Assembly (NCBI GenBank): GCA_002308995.1
Contig: DBWQ01000009.1
Span: 62,001 to 126,000 of the forward strand
DNA length: 64,000 nucleotides
Direction of reading: 5' to 3'
DNA from: Clostridiales bacterium UBA1234
GTDB lineage: Bacteria; Bacillota; Clostridia; TANB77; UBA1234
Below the pieces are notes generated by a model, which made no database searches, was not told the origin of the DNA, and saw only the letters and a list, made by a program, of their open reading frames with translations. Shown in pieces: positions 45,593 to 54,422 of this stretch. How positions within the stretch are numbered: position 1 is the stretch's first letter; every line of letters begins with the position of its first letter. Both the position numbers and the translations under genes were made by a program.

Positions 45593-45769
45593 ATGAAGCC
45601 TATGAAAAGTTCATTTTCTAATGTGAATCACAAGGTGTCGAGTAGTACAAAGCTGAATCATGTTCCTAATTCTCATGGAGCAGAGGAGTATCGAGATGCT
45701 TTGTACGAGTATACAGCTAATTTGAAAGATAATATCGAGTTTCAAAGGACAGGAAAGAGACCACTTTAA
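45593..45769 (+). CDS. Small protein, 58 residues, unknown
   Basis: The ATG at 45593 has AAAGGAG 10 bases upstream and a consensus promoter at 45489-45518; a terminator follows the stop, so this is a complete transcription unit. The product is hydrophilic: a Ser/Asn-rich N-terminus (MKPMKSSFSNVNHKV) and a probable helix (EEYRDALYEYTANLKDNIEF) with a basic end. No match to a known family by eye. It is too short for conventional gene length cut-offs and is easily missed. Confidence 0.7.
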   Translation: MKPMKSSFSNVNHKVSSSTKLNHVPNSHGAEEYRDALYEYTANLKDNIEFQRTGKRPL

Positions 45770-45784
45770 TTTTTATGAAACTTT

Positions 45785-45818
45785 AAAGGCACATCGTAAA
45801 AGGTGTGTCTTTTCTTTT
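45785..45818 (+). terminator. Terminator
   Basis: AAAGGCACA / TGTGTCTTT imperfect stem followed by a T-rich run. Confidence 0.65.
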
Positions 45819-45846
45819 ATCCTTAAAAATAAATTGCGATTCATTA

Positions 45847-45875
45847 TTGACAAAAACCCGAAAGGAGATTATAAT
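45847..45875 (+). promoter_or_regulatory. Promoter of the tetR-MMPL operon
   Basis: TTGACA, 17-base spacer, TATAAT, all consensus. Confidence 0.92.
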
Positions 45876-45886
45876 ACAATATGCAA

Positions 45887-45906
45887 AAATGAACTTGCAT
45901 TCATTT
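45887..45906 (+). promoter_or_regulatory. Probable TetR operator
   Basis: AAATGAA - 6 bases - TTCATTT perfect inverted repeat immediately downstream of the -10 box. Position and symmetry fit autorepression by the regulator encoded next. Confidence 0.75.
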
Positions 45907-45937
45907 TAAAGAAGCTTATAGGAAGAGAGGGAAAATC

Positions 45938-46516
45938 ATGCAACGATTAAAAGAAGATATTAGGCTAAAAATCCTGGAAATGGGTAAAAGACGATTTGGA
46001 AAATCTGGCTTTGAAAAAACATCCATGAAAGATATTGCAGAAGATGTGGGCATTAGCACCGGCAATATTTATCGTTATTTTTTAACCAAGGGGCACCTTT
46101 TGGATGAAATCTTAAAAGAATTAGAAAACCAAATTGAAGACTATTTTAAAAAGCTTCCTTCCAACTATGAAGAAATCAATTTAAAGCAAGATTTTGATCA
46201 ATTGGTTTCACTAACTATTTCAATAGCGGAAAAAAATGGGGATGTGCTTAAAATCATGTTTAATTCACCAGAAGAAAAGCAATTTGTCAAATTTAAAGAG
46301 CATATTTTAACTCTCTTTATTGATAAAATGAAATCTATTGCCATAAGTATTAAAAAGGACAATATGGATGATGTTTTGTGCGAATCTATTGCAAGATCTT
46401 TGTTTGAAGGATTTATCTATATTACCAAAGAGAATATGAATGATGCCCAAACGCTTAAAGATAACTTAGAACAATATGGAAAAATTATGATTAGTGATAT
46501 CAAAGAAAGACTATAG
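45938..46516 (+). CDS. TetR-family regulator
   Basis: 192 residues. The N-terminal helix-turn-helix is clear: KILEMGKRRFGKSGFEKTSMKDIAEDVGISTGNIYRYF. The C-terminal helical ligand domain is divergent, as usual. It starts an operon with the MMPL transporter 14 bases downstream. A perfect promoter overlapped by a palindrome lies upstream, so it most likely represses itself and the transporter until a ligand binds. Confidence 0.93.
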   Translation: MQRLKEDIRLKILEMGKRRFGKSGFEKTSMKDIAEDVGISTGNIYRYFLTKGHLLDEILKELENQIEDYFKKLPSNYEEINLKQDFDQLVSLTISIAEKNGDVLKIMFNSPEEKQFVKFKEHILTLFIDKMKSIAISIKKDNMDDVLCESIARSLFEGFIYITKENMNDAQTLKDNLEQYGKIMISDIKERL

Positions 46517-46530
46517 AGGGAGTAAGAAAA

Positions 46531-48678
46531 ATGATTGAAAAATTATCACACTTCATTGTACGAAAGAGAAAAATGATTGGCAGATTATTCATCATTGCCC
46601 TTTTTCTTTCCCTTATTCAAATGCCACTTGTGAAAATCAATTATGATTTATCGGAATATATTCCTGATACAGAGCCTTCTAAACAAGGCATGAACCAATT
46701 TGAAAAAGAATTTGCCATGCAAGGCTTTGCTAGAATTATGATTAATAACGTTTCTCTTGCAGAAGCAAAAGCGTATAAAGACCAAATGAGTAAAGTTGAT
46801 GGCGTGGATACGGTGATTTGGCTAGATGATGTAACAGATGTGGCAAGACCGATTGAGTTTATTTCACAAGATGTTTTAGAAGATTACTATGTGGATGGTA
46901 GTGCTTTAATTGAAGTAATGTTTTCAGAAGATGATTATTCGTTAAAAACCAATCAAGCCATCACGGAGATATTAAAAATCATTCCAGAAGATTCTAACAT
47001 GATTGGTTCTAGCGTGGATACTAAATCAGCACAAGATACCATTAGCAATCAAATAGCGAAAATCATGCTAATGGTAGTGCCAGTGGTGGTTATTATTTTA
47101 CTATTAACAACCAATTCCTATTATTCACCACTTTTGTTTTTGATGGTGATTGGCACTTCTATTATTTTAAATATGGGAACAAATCTCATTTTTCCACACG
47201 TTTCGTTTATTACCTACAGTATTGTGGCTGCACTACAACTTGCTGTTTCGATGGATTATTCCGTCTTTTTACTTCATGAGTTTGAAGCGGATGTTTCAGA
47301 AGATTCAGAAGAATCTATGGCAAAAGCTATTACCAAAGCTTGCTCATCCATTACAGCAAGTGCGCTAACAACAGTAAGTGGATTTGTTGCACTGGCGTTT
47401 ATGAGCTTTACCATAGGAAAAGACATGGGATTTGTATTTGCTAAAGGAATTGTGCTTAGTCTTCTTTGTGTCATTTTCTTTATGCCATATTTAATCTTAA
47501 AATTTTATCCTTTGGTAGAAAAGGGAAGACACAAGTCATTAATTCCTAATTTTGAACGTTTTACAAAAGTGTTAAAAAAGATTTCATATTGCTTTATTGC
47601 GGTGACGCTATTACTTGCCATTCCTTCCTATGTAGCCCAAAAACAAAACACCTTTTTATATGGCACTGCCTCGTTTGGTGGAGGAGAGGGAACCAAAGTA
47701 TTTGAAGATGAAAAGAAAATTCTAGCTAAGTTCGGTCGTAGCAATCCCTTAATTATCATGGTGCCGCAAGGTGACTATGTGAATGAAAAAGCGCTTTCTG
47801 ATGAACTAGAAAAAATGGATGTGGTGAAAAATGTGATGTCTCTTACCAGTTTAGTTGCCGAAGGCGTGCCAGATAGTTTTATTCCGATAGATAGTTATCA
47901 AAAGTTTAGAAACGAAAACTATTCACGAATGATTGTCTATGTCAAAACCGCTTCGGAAAGCAAAGTGGCATACGAAACTGTCAATCAAGTGAAAGAAATA
48001 GTACAAAAGTATTATGGAGAAAACTATTATTTGACGGGTGTTATTCCTATTACGATGGATATGGAGAGAGTCATTAATGAAGATTATAACAAAGTAAACT
48101 TACTATCGATTTTAGCCGTCATGATTATCTTATTATTTACGTTCCGTTCTGTAGTACTTCCAGTGATACTAATATCAGTAATCGAAGTAGGTATCTTTAT
48201 TAATATGGCAATTCCTTATTATATGGGTATTCCAATGATGTTTATTGGGTATTTAATTGTGAGTTCCATTGAATTGGGGGCAACAATTGACTATGCTATT
48301 TTGATGACAAACAATTATTTAGAGTTTAGAAAAGAAAATGAAAAGCACAAAGCAAGACAGTTTGCAGTGAATAAAAGCATTCCTTCTATTTTAACGTCTG
48401 GAGGTATTTTGGTTTCGGCAGCATTTTTAATTAAGATTGGTTCTACGATAAGTGCAGTATCTGAAATGGGTGGATTAATTGCAAGAGGCGCACTGATTAG
48501 CATGCTATTGGTTATCTTTGTGCTTCCGTATCTTTTAATTCTATTTGATAAAATAATCATGGAAACTAACTTTAAAGCCATTCGTGAAAGAAGAAAAAAG
48601 CACTTAAGAAAATTAATATACAAAGCACACGAAAGACGCATAAAGCATTTAGAAAAAGAAAAGATAAGAAAACAGTAA
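46531..48678 (+). CDS. MMPL/RND-type transporter
   Basis: 715 residues with two repeats of an RND half: one transmembrane helix, a large extracytoplasmic loop, then five helices. The N-terminal loop begins YDLSEYIPDTEPSKQG, and AALQLAVSMDYSVFLLHEFE in helix 4 carries the D-Y motif of MMPL proteins. The second half repeats it as IELGATIDYAILMTNNYLEF. The aspartates in these segments are the proton-relay residues. It is likely to export lipids or hydrophobic compounds using the proton gradient. Controlled by the TetR gene before it. A basic C-terminal tail of about 30 residues ends it. Confidence 0.92.
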   Translation: MIEKLSHFIVRKRKMIGRLFIIALFLSLIQMPLVKINYDLSEYIPDTEPSKQGMNQFEKEFAMQGFARIMINNVSLAEAKAYKDQMSKVDGVDTVIWLDDVTDVARPIEFISQDVLEDYYVDGSALIEVMFSEDDYSLKTNQAITEILKIIPEDSNMIGSSVDTKSAQDTISNQIAKIMLMVVPVVVIILLLTTNSYYSPLLFLMVIGTSIILNMGTNLIFPHVSFITYSIVAALQLAVSMDYSVFLLHEFEADVSEDSEESMAKAITKACSSITASALTTVSGFVALAFMSFTIGKDMGFVFAKGIVLSLLCVIFFMPYLILKFYPLVEKGRHKSLIPNFERFTKVLKKISYCFIAVTLLLAIPSYVAQKQNTFLYGTASFGGGEGTKVFEDEKKILAKFGRSNPLIIMVPQGDYVNEKALSDELEKMDVVKNVMSLTSLVAEGVPDSFIPIDSYQKFRNENYSRMIVYVKTASESKVAYETVNQVKEIVQKYYGENYYLTGVIPITMDMERVINEDYNKVNLLSILAVMIILLFTFRSVVLPVILISVIEVGIFINMAIPYYMGIPMMFIGYLIVSSIELGATIDYAILMTNNYLEFRKENEKHKARQFAVNKSIPSILTSGGILVSAAFLIKIGSTISAVSEMGGLIARGALISMLLVIFVLPYLLILFDKIIMETNFKAIRERRKKHLRKLIYKAHERRIKHLEKEKIRKQ

Positions 48679-48719
48679 AATCATCAATAATTTTTTATCA
48701 TTATGAGGTATTTGTTATT

Positions 48720-48915
48720 AGAATTTTGTATTCTTTATTTCGCTAAGTACTTCATTTATAAGAAAGCCTAGCAAAAACCACGCACAGCCTTTTGAAATTT
48801 TTCAGGAGCACCTTTCGCTTAACGCTTTTCCTAAAAAATTTCACCGGCTGTAGCTTAGGCTTTTGCATGCTTTCTAATGCATTTCGTAATACGCTTATAA
48901 AGAATACAAAATTCT
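48720..48915. repeat. 196-bp hairpin element, copy B
   Basis: Bounded by a 19-bp perfect inverted repeat (48720-48738 and 48897-48915). Inside, AGAAAGC/GCTTTCT, GCAAAA/TTTTGC, CAGCC/GGCTG, GAAATTTTT/AAAAATTTC and AGGA/TCCT can pair, with the apical loop near 48815. Right-arm sequence TTTCTAAT..CGTA..GCTTA..GAATAC is shared with copy A at 10194-10381. It fills the gap between the MMPL gene and the next gene, so operon read-through would have to cross it. Confidence 0.8.
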
Positions 48916-48957
48916 CTATCAATCATATCTATTGAATTTTGAAAGGAAGTAAGAAAA

Positions 48958-51006
48958 ATGAAAAAAGTATGGAGTAGTCTACTCATGATGCTTATTCTTG
49001 CCAATAGCTTTTGCTTTGCAAGCTTAGGTGCATCGAAAGAAGAGACGGTGTATGTCAATTTAGACTACGAAGGAAATGTAGAACAAATTAATATTTATAA
49101 TAAATGCGTTACCAATGGGGTAGAGCAAATAGAGGATTATACTCCTTTTGAAGAAGTAACTAACTTAACTAATCAAGAAAAAGTGCAAAAAGAAGAGGAT
49201 AAGATTTTGTGGAATACCAAAGAGCTAGCTACCTTTTCTTATACCGGTAAAGTAAGTGGCGACTATTATGAAAAACTTCCTTGGAATTTTAAAGTGTCTT
49301 ATCAGCTAAATGGAGTAGATAAAAATCCAGAAGACCTTCTTCATCAAAAAGGACTTATCAAAATTACCATGGACATTATCGCCAACGAAAATACCAATGA
49401 CTATTTTAGAAACAATTACATGTTAGAGGTAACCGGAAATTACGATATGAGTAAGTTCTTAAGTGTTGCCTCAGAGGAAGCCATTGTGGCAAATGCAGGA
49501 AATACCAAAACACTGATGTTTATTGTGCTTCCTGGGCAATCCACCACACTACACATAGAACTAGGTAGTGACGATTTTGAAATGGATGGCATCACCATGG
49601 CAATCGTTAAAGTGTCTGGTAATATTTTAGATACAGTGAGCCGCTTGGCCGAAGAAAAAGAGGACATCAAAGAGATGCTAGATAGTTTAGATGAGAGCAC
49701 TGACATTATTTTAAATTCCTTAGGCAACATGAATGGAGGGCTAAATGGTATTTCTAGTGGTGTAAGTGCAATTCAGCAAGGAACAAAAGAAATCCATCAT
49801 CTTCAAAACGTAAGAGATGAAGATATGGCATCATTTCAAACAGAACTTGAGGAGGTACTACCACTTTTAGAAAACATAGAGAAGGATGTTGATCATCTTA
49901 CTCAAAGCTATGAAATTATAATCGATGGAAGTACGAAGCTAAATGAGAAACTTTTGAAGATACAATCAGATGTTACAATGTTACAGGAACACTTAGAAAG
50001 TTTAAAGTCATCTGTCAATGATTTGCCAGATGACGTAGTTACTATCAATGATACCCTAAAAGATTTGGCAAAAGCCATGGATAATTTAAATGGTTTGCTT
50101 TCTACAAGTACAGATATGAGTCAGTTTGATAGTGACTCACTTGCAAGCAATCTAAGACAAATTGGAAAAGATGCGCAGACAATTGCAGGTGTGGCAACCA
50201 CCCTAGAAAATCCAGAAGTGGCAGCACCAATTTTACAATCGGTGGGGGATATTTCAAATAGCTTAACTTCTATTCAAGCAACCTTAGGAGAACTTGAAGA
50301 ATTATCTCAAGGAGCAGTAAGTGTGGGTGACTTAACGACCAAAAGCTTAAAAAACTTAAAATCTGATTTTAATGCGTTATCAGAAATCTTAGAAAAAAAG
50401 CAGGCAAGAGTGCTCGTAGAAGCTTATGAAGATATTCTTGAAGTGACAAAAGCATTAGAAGAGACACTGGAGATTTTTACTGCGACAAGTGAGGAGCTTT
50501 TAACTCGTAGTGGAGATTACTTTACATGGGAAAACAACTTAAAAGCATCCATCGATCAATTAAAACAAATGGATATGACACTCATTCACATGATAGGCAC
50601 CATTCAGCAAATGCTTTCCTCGTTAAGCACTAAAATCTATGAGGGAACCAATGAGGTAGGAGATGCCGTATTATCTGTGAATCGTGAATTAACAAGTATC
50701 ACATCACAATCTCATCAGTTTAAGGAAACAAAGAATAAGGTAAAAGATATGATTGAAAAAGAAAATGATAAATTGGAAGAGGAAACTACCATTTTAAACG
50801 TAGATAAAGATGCTAAAGTTGAGTCATTCGGCTCTACCAAAAATGAAGTTTCGAGTGTACAGTTTTTATTAAAAACCAAAGATATTAAAGAAATTAAAAA
50901 CAAGGTGAAAGATTTGGAGCAAGAGGAAGAAACCATTACTTTACTAGAACGCATTAAAGTGGTATTTCAAAAAATAGTTGCTTTTCTTCAAGGGTTGTTT
51001 AAGTAA
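48958..51006 (+). CDS. Secreted coiled-coil protein, probable MMPL partner
   Basis: 682 residues. A signal peptide (about 1-25, ending near SLGAS) sends it out of the cytoplasm. An N-terminal beta-rich domain (about 30-220) has VYVNLDYEGNVEQINIYNK. From about 235 to 650 it is a long coiled coil with heptad-like spacing and few breaks (ISSGVSAIQQGTKEIHHL and similar, like YhgE/Pip-type spacer regions). The end is a short hydrophobic helix (VVFQKIVAFLQGLF). Proteins of this type accompany MMPL exporters. It follows the transporter after hairpin element B. Ribosome site GGAAG precedes the ATG. Function inferred from position. Confidence 0.7.
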   Translation: MKKVWSSLLMMLILANSFCFASLGASKEETVYVNLDYEGNVEQINIYNKCVTNGVEQIEDYTPFEEVTNLTNQEKVQKEEDKILWNTKELATFSYTGKVSGDYYEKLPWNFKVSYQLNGVDKNPEDLLHQKGLIKITMDIIANENTNDYFRNNYMLEVTGNYDMSKFLSVASEEAIVANAGNTKTLMFIVLPGQSTTLHIELGSDDFEMDGITMAIVKVSGNILDTVSRLAEEKEDIKEMLDSLDESTDIILNSLGNMNGGLNGISSGVSAIQQGTKEIHHLQNVRDEDMASFQTELEEVLPLLENIEKDVDHLTQSYEIIIDGSTKLNEKLLKIQSDVTMLQEHLESLKSSVNDLPDDVVTINDTLKDLAKAMDNLNGLLSTSTDMSQFDSDSLASNLRQIGKDAQTIAGVATTLENPEVAAPILQSVGDISNSLTSIQATLGELEELSQGAVSVGDLTTKSLKNLKSDFNALSEILEKKQARVLVEAYEDILEVTKALEETLEIFTATSEELLTRSGDYFTWENNLKASIDQLKQMDMTLIHMIGTIQQMLSSLSTKIYEGTNEVGDAVLSVNRELTSITSQSHQFKETKNKVKDMIEKENDKLEEETTILNVDKDAKVESFGSTKNEVSSVQFLLKTKDIKEIKNKVKDLEQEEETITLLERIKVVFQKIVAFLQGLFK

Positions 51007-51043
51007 GAAAGAAAAAGACAAAAAGTGATTGCTTCAAAAAATA

Positions 51044-51072
51044 TTGACGTGTAGTATTATCTATAGTATTAT
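51044..51072 (+). promoter_or_regulatory. Promoter of the hicB-like gene
   Basis: TTGACG, 17-base spacer, TATTAT. Confidence 0.6.
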
Positions 51073-51111
51073 AAAACTAAGATAAGTACAAAAGAAAAGG
51101 AGTGATTCTTA

Positions 51112-51468
51112 ATGGATATTTCAGAAAAAGTTGAAGAATATATGAATATGGAATATAACTATATGGTACAGCCAATCAATGATGCTACCGGCACGTATTA
51201 CTTTGCGCGTGTGCTTGAATTTGATGGTTGTCAAAGTACCGCTGATACATTTGAAGAAGCCTACGTTAGTTTAAAGGTGGCAATGCGTGGATGGATTTCG
51301 CAAAAATTATTAGAAGGGGCAGAAGTGCCACTTCCTAAAAAAGAGGATGATTATAGTGGGAAATTTGTTCTTCGTATTCCAAAATCATTACATTGTAGAT
51401 TAACATTAGAGGCCGAAAAAGAAGGCGTTTCCTTAAATCAGTACGCCCTTTATAAGCTTTCAAAATAA
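51112..51468 (+). CDS. HicB-type protein
   Basis: 118 residues. The N-terminal half is the partial-RNase-H-like HicB fold: YFARVLEFDGCQSTADTFEEAYVSLKVAMRGWI. The C-terminal half, GKFVLRIPKSLHCRLTLEAEKEGVSLNQYALYKL, is a ribbon-helix-helix/HicB-type DNA-binding domain. HicB antitoxins normally pair with a 60-residue HicA mRNA interferase. I see no HicA frame within 300 bases on either side, so this is an orphan antitoxin or a free-standing regulator. Confidence 0.88.
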   Translation: MDISEKVEEYMNMEYNYMVQPINDATGTYYFARVLEFDGCQSTADTFEEAYVSLKVAMRGWISQKLLEGAEVPLPKKEDDYSGKFVLRIPKSLHCRLTLEAEKEGVSLNQYALYKLSK

Positions 51469-51473
51469 TAATA

Positions 51474-51516
51474 AAAACGCACATTTTGGTGGGCAACCAT
51501 TTTTGTGCGCTTTTTT
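51474..51516 (+). terminator. Terminator
   Basis: AACGCACA / TGTGCGCTT arms with an inner pairing region, then T6. Confidence 0.75.
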
Positions 51517-51627
51517 CATTTTTCATAGGATATTCATTGACACCGTCTTAACAATCAAGTATGATGATACAGGATAAAAAAATAAAGAGGATTTTTAAGA
51601 ATATTTGAAATACAAAGGAGAGGTTAT

Positions 51628-52509
51628 ATGGAGAAAGCAAAAGTTTATTTCATCCGTGAACTTACCCCAGAAAATGTGATTAAGGCTTATGAGGCGCTTG
51701 GCAAAAAGTTAGAAGGTAATATTGCCATTAAGCTTCACTCTGGCGAAAAGGGAAATCAAAATTATTTGCGTCCAGAGTTTGTAAAGCCTATGATTGATTA
51801 TATTGGTGGTACGGTGGTTGAGTGTAACACGGCCTATGGCGGTGAGAGAAACACCACTGAAAAACATCAAAAATTAATTGAGGAACATGGATGGAACCAA
51901 TATTTTAAGTTTGATTTAATGGATGCGGAAGGTCCAGATTTGAAAGTAGAAATTCCTAATGGTAAAGTAATTCATGAAAACTATTTGGGAAAAGATATCC
52001 AAAACTATGATTCCATGATTGTACTATCTCACTTTAAAGGTCATCCAATGGGCGGTTTTGGCGGAGCACTAAAGCAACTTTCGATTGGCTGCGCTTCTAC
52101 AGCTGGTAAAGCTTATATTCATTCGGCTGGTAGAACTACAGATCAATATAATCTTTGGAATGATTTACCGAAGCAGGATGCCTTCTTAGAGTCTATGGCG
52201 GATGCAGCATCATCTGTAGTAAATTACTTTCAAGGAAACATGGCATTTGTGAATATTATGTGCAATATGTCTGTTGATTGTGATTGCTGCGCTGTGGCAG
52301 AGGACCCTTGCATGAAGGATATTGGAATTTTAGCATCTACTGACCCAGTGGCCATCGATCAAGCTTGTATCGATTTAGTGAAAGCTTCTAATGATCCAGG
52401 TAAGGAACATTTTCTAGAAAGAGTAAATTCTAGACATGGTACCCATACAATAGATGCAGCAGCAGAGCTTGGTTTTGGAAGTAAAGAGTACGAATTAATC
52501 GAACTTTAA
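51628..52509 (+). CDS. DUF362 protein
   Basis: 293 residues. It matches the DUF362 domain: NIAIKLHSGEKGNQNYLRPEFVKPMID, VVECNTAYGGERNTTEKH, and SHFKGHPMGGFGGALKQLSIGCAS. Some members carry ferredoxin clusters at the C-terminus; here only scattered cysteines (CDCCAVAEDPC near residue 217) remain, which could still bind a metal. The enzymatic role of the family is not settled. It is alone in its transcription unit apart from a P-loop gene 35 bases downstream. Confidence 0.85.
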   Translation: MEKAKVYFIRELTPENVIKAYEALGKKLEGNIAIKLHSGEKGNQNYLRPEFVKPMIDYIGGTVVECNTAYGGERNTTEKHQKLIEEHGWNQYFKFDLMDAEGPDLKVEIPNGKVIHENYLGKDIQNYDSMIVLSHFKGHPMGGFGGALKQLSIGCASTAGKAYIHSAGRTTDQYNLWNDLPKQDAFLESMADAASSVVNYFQGNMAFVNIMCNMSVDCDCCAVAEDPCMKDIGILASTDPVAIDQACIDLVKASNDPGKEHFLERVNSRHGTHTIDAAAELGFGSKEYELIEL

Positions 52510-52544
52510 AAAATACTTTAGGATAAAGTTAGGAAGGGATAAAT

Positions 52545-53111
52545 ATGGAAGAAAAGAAAAAAATACCGATTGGTTGGCCGAAGGAGAAAGCTTTAATTGT
52601 TGCCGTTGGCCCTTCGGGGGCTGGAAAAACCAAATTTTTTGAAAGTTTAGATCCAGCGACACATATGATAGTTTCTTATAAGGATGTTTGCGAGGAGGTA
52701 AATAAGAAATATAGAAAAAATAAAATAGAGCCAACAGAACAAGCGTATTTCGATGCATTTGTAGAAAAAGTAAAGGAAACTTTACAAGGTGATAAAGTAG
52801 TGGTGGCAGATCATGATAATATGGCAAGAGAGCAACGTAGTGCACTTACAGGAGTGGCTAAAGAAGCTAATAGACCAGCCTATGCAGCTGTTTTTCAACC
52901 AGATATTAATACTTTAAAAGAAAATTTTATTCGTAAATTTGGAGAAGATGCATTAACACCAGATAAGATAAAAGAATTAGAAGGTTTCGTCTCAATGATG
53001 AAAGGGCTAGGACCATCGATTGCGACTAGTTTTGGAGATAAGGTATTTACTATTCCTCCAGATGGAGACCCTAGCAAAGTAAAGTATGCGGAACTTGATC
53101 CTGATATGTAG
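52545..53111 (+). CDS. P-loop kinase-like protein
   Basis: 188 residues. Walker A GPSGAGKTKF near residue 24, a hydrophobic strand ending in VVVADHDNM (Walker B position, the Asp after the strand) and a following ARE motif resemble the AAA_33/zeta-toxin/polynucleotide-kinase group. The target is unknown. It shares direction with the DUF362 gene, 35 bases apart, and is followed by a terminator, so the two may form an operon. Confidence 0.75.
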   Translation: MEEKKKIPIGWPKEKALIVAVGPSGAGKTKFFESLDPATHMIVSYKDVCEEVNKKYRKNKIEPTEQAYFDAFVEKVKETLQGDKVVVADHDNMAREQRSALTGVAKEANRPAYAAVFQPDINTLKENFIRKFGEDALTPDKIKELEGFVSMMKGLGPSIATSFGDKVFTIPPDGDPSKVKYAELDPDM

Positions 53112-53113
53112 TA

Positions 53114-53148
53114 AAAAAACCAAAGGAGTTTTCCTTTGGTTTTTTTTG
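53114..53148. terminator. Bidirectional terminator
   Basis: AAAACCAAAGGA / TCCTTTGGTTTT twelve-base perfect stem, 4-base loop, T8. Confidence 0.9.
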
Positions 53149-53149
53149 C

Positions 53150-54292
53150 TTATTTTTGAACAATGCTACCTTTGCTCATACCTATTTCAAATTCATACGA
53201 ATTCCCGATGATAATTGTTTTAAAGTCTTCATGGCTGACGGCAAAATGATATTCTTTTCCTTTTTCACTTACGCCTCGAATAAAATAGGATTCTTCTTTA
53301 CTGCCGACACGTTCATTAGAAGAAAGACTTATCTCACCCCAGTAAGGATTTTTATCACTACCAGAAGTGGTAATATTTCTTTGGGGAACCCACCGGTCAA
53401 TTTCGTAGTAGTACTTGATTTGATAGACGGGTTCTTTGCGGTAGACAGGCTCATCATACGTTTCGGTATCGTAATAGGTTTCGTATATAGGTCGTTTCGA
53501 AATAATTTCTTCTGCGTAGCCATTTCCTAAATCTCGATATCCCGAGACATAATCCTCATAGCCGGTGAGTCGTTGCTTTTGGACTTGTTTTGTCTTTGTC
53601 TCGTAATGGTCCAGGACATTATCGTAGTGATGAAGTTCTTCCCGTGTGTTTTTAAGCCTTGCACCACTAGGAATATGCCAATCACTTTCGTTAAAGGTTT
53701 TTAGTTCTTCAATGACAATAGTGTATTCCCAAGATACTTCCTTAACAGTAAGTACTTGGGTTTTAGGAATGACAAGATAGACAATTCCGGCAACTAACAA
53801 ACAAATAAGAGTAAAAAGGATGAGTCGTTTTCCCAAAGAGGTAGATGTGGAGGATGTGCCTTTTTGATTTTGTCCCTGAGTAGAAATTGTAGAAGAAGCT
53901 GTTTCAAACGAAGAATAAGGATGCTGTGGAGAAGTAGAAGAGTAGGAAGCTTCCTTTTCTATCTGTGGGGAGGTTTCTTGTGTCTTTTCTTCTCTTTTTT
54001 TCTGATTTTCAAAATAGTTTAACTCAGAAGCTACTTTGCTTGCTCCACATGATTTGCAGTTTAAATCATCATCAGAATTGAGACAGTCGCAAAACGAGCA
54101 AACCCAGTCTGGATTTTTACTTACTATTTTGGCTTTTTCTTCTGCCACATAAGTAACATTTTTGGAGTTAAAATAAAAGGTAATGTTGTTATCTCTAGGA
54201 TGGCCGCAATTAGGACATTCTCGATAATCTCCACGAATCGATTTAGTGCCACAATACCGACAATCCCAATACGTATAGATGAGTTTTCCCAT
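53150..54292 (-). CDS. Zinc-ribbon membrane protein
   Basis: 380 residues. Two zinc ribbons at the N-terminus: CRYCG with CPNCG (about 11-34) and CSFCD with CKSCG (about 63-81). They are followed by a Ser/Gln-rich linker, one transmembrane helix (about 154-172) and an extracytoplasmic domain with HHYDNVLDHYETKTKQV and YYYEIDRWVPQRN. Closely similar architectures are widespread in Clostridia but uncharacterised. It contains three in-frame CGG codons (Arg in DCRYCG, NTREE and IDRWV) that read straight through, unlike the five split genes in this window. Confidence 0.8.
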   Translation of the reverse strand: MGKLIYTYWDCRYCGTKSIRGDYRECPNCGHPRDNNITFYFNSKNVTYVAEEKAKIVSKNPDWVCSFCDCLNSDDDLNCKSCGASKVASELNYFENQKKREEKTQETSPQIEKEASYSSTSPQHPYSSFETASSTISTQGQNQKGTSSTSTSLGKRLILFTLICLLVAGIVYLVIPKTQVLTVKEVSWEYTIVIEELKTFNESDWHIPSGARLKNTREELHHYDNVLDHYETKTKQVQKQRLTGYEDYVSGYRDLGNGYAEEIISKRPIYETYYDTETYDEPVYRKEPVYQIKYYYEIDRWVPQRNITTSGSDKNPYWGEISLSSNERVGSKEESYFIRGVSEKGKEYHFAVSHEDFKTIIIGNSYEFEIGMSKGSIVQK

Positions 54293-54386
54293 AGTAATAC
54301 CTCCTAAACAAACAGTTGGCTTTGGTCAAAATTCAAATTGAGGTTATTATAACACCTAAATGGAAAAATAGCAAATAAAAAGCAGT

Positions 54387-54415
54387 CAAGAAGCGACCTT
54401 TTTGGTCGCTTCTTG
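54387..54415. terminator. Hairpin between the zinc-ribbon and 54423 genes
   Basis: CAAGAAGCGACC / GGTCGCTTCTTG twelve-base perfect stem with a 5-base loop. It lies just past the stop of the 54423 minus-strand gene and has little T run, so termination is only likely. Confidence 0.7.
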
Positions 54416-54422
54416 GCGTTTG

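Noticed and set aside
51470..51627. Possible HicA toxin frame after HicB
   Set aside because: No frame with the HicA pattern (a conserved GSHxH-type site) is found on either strand in this gap.
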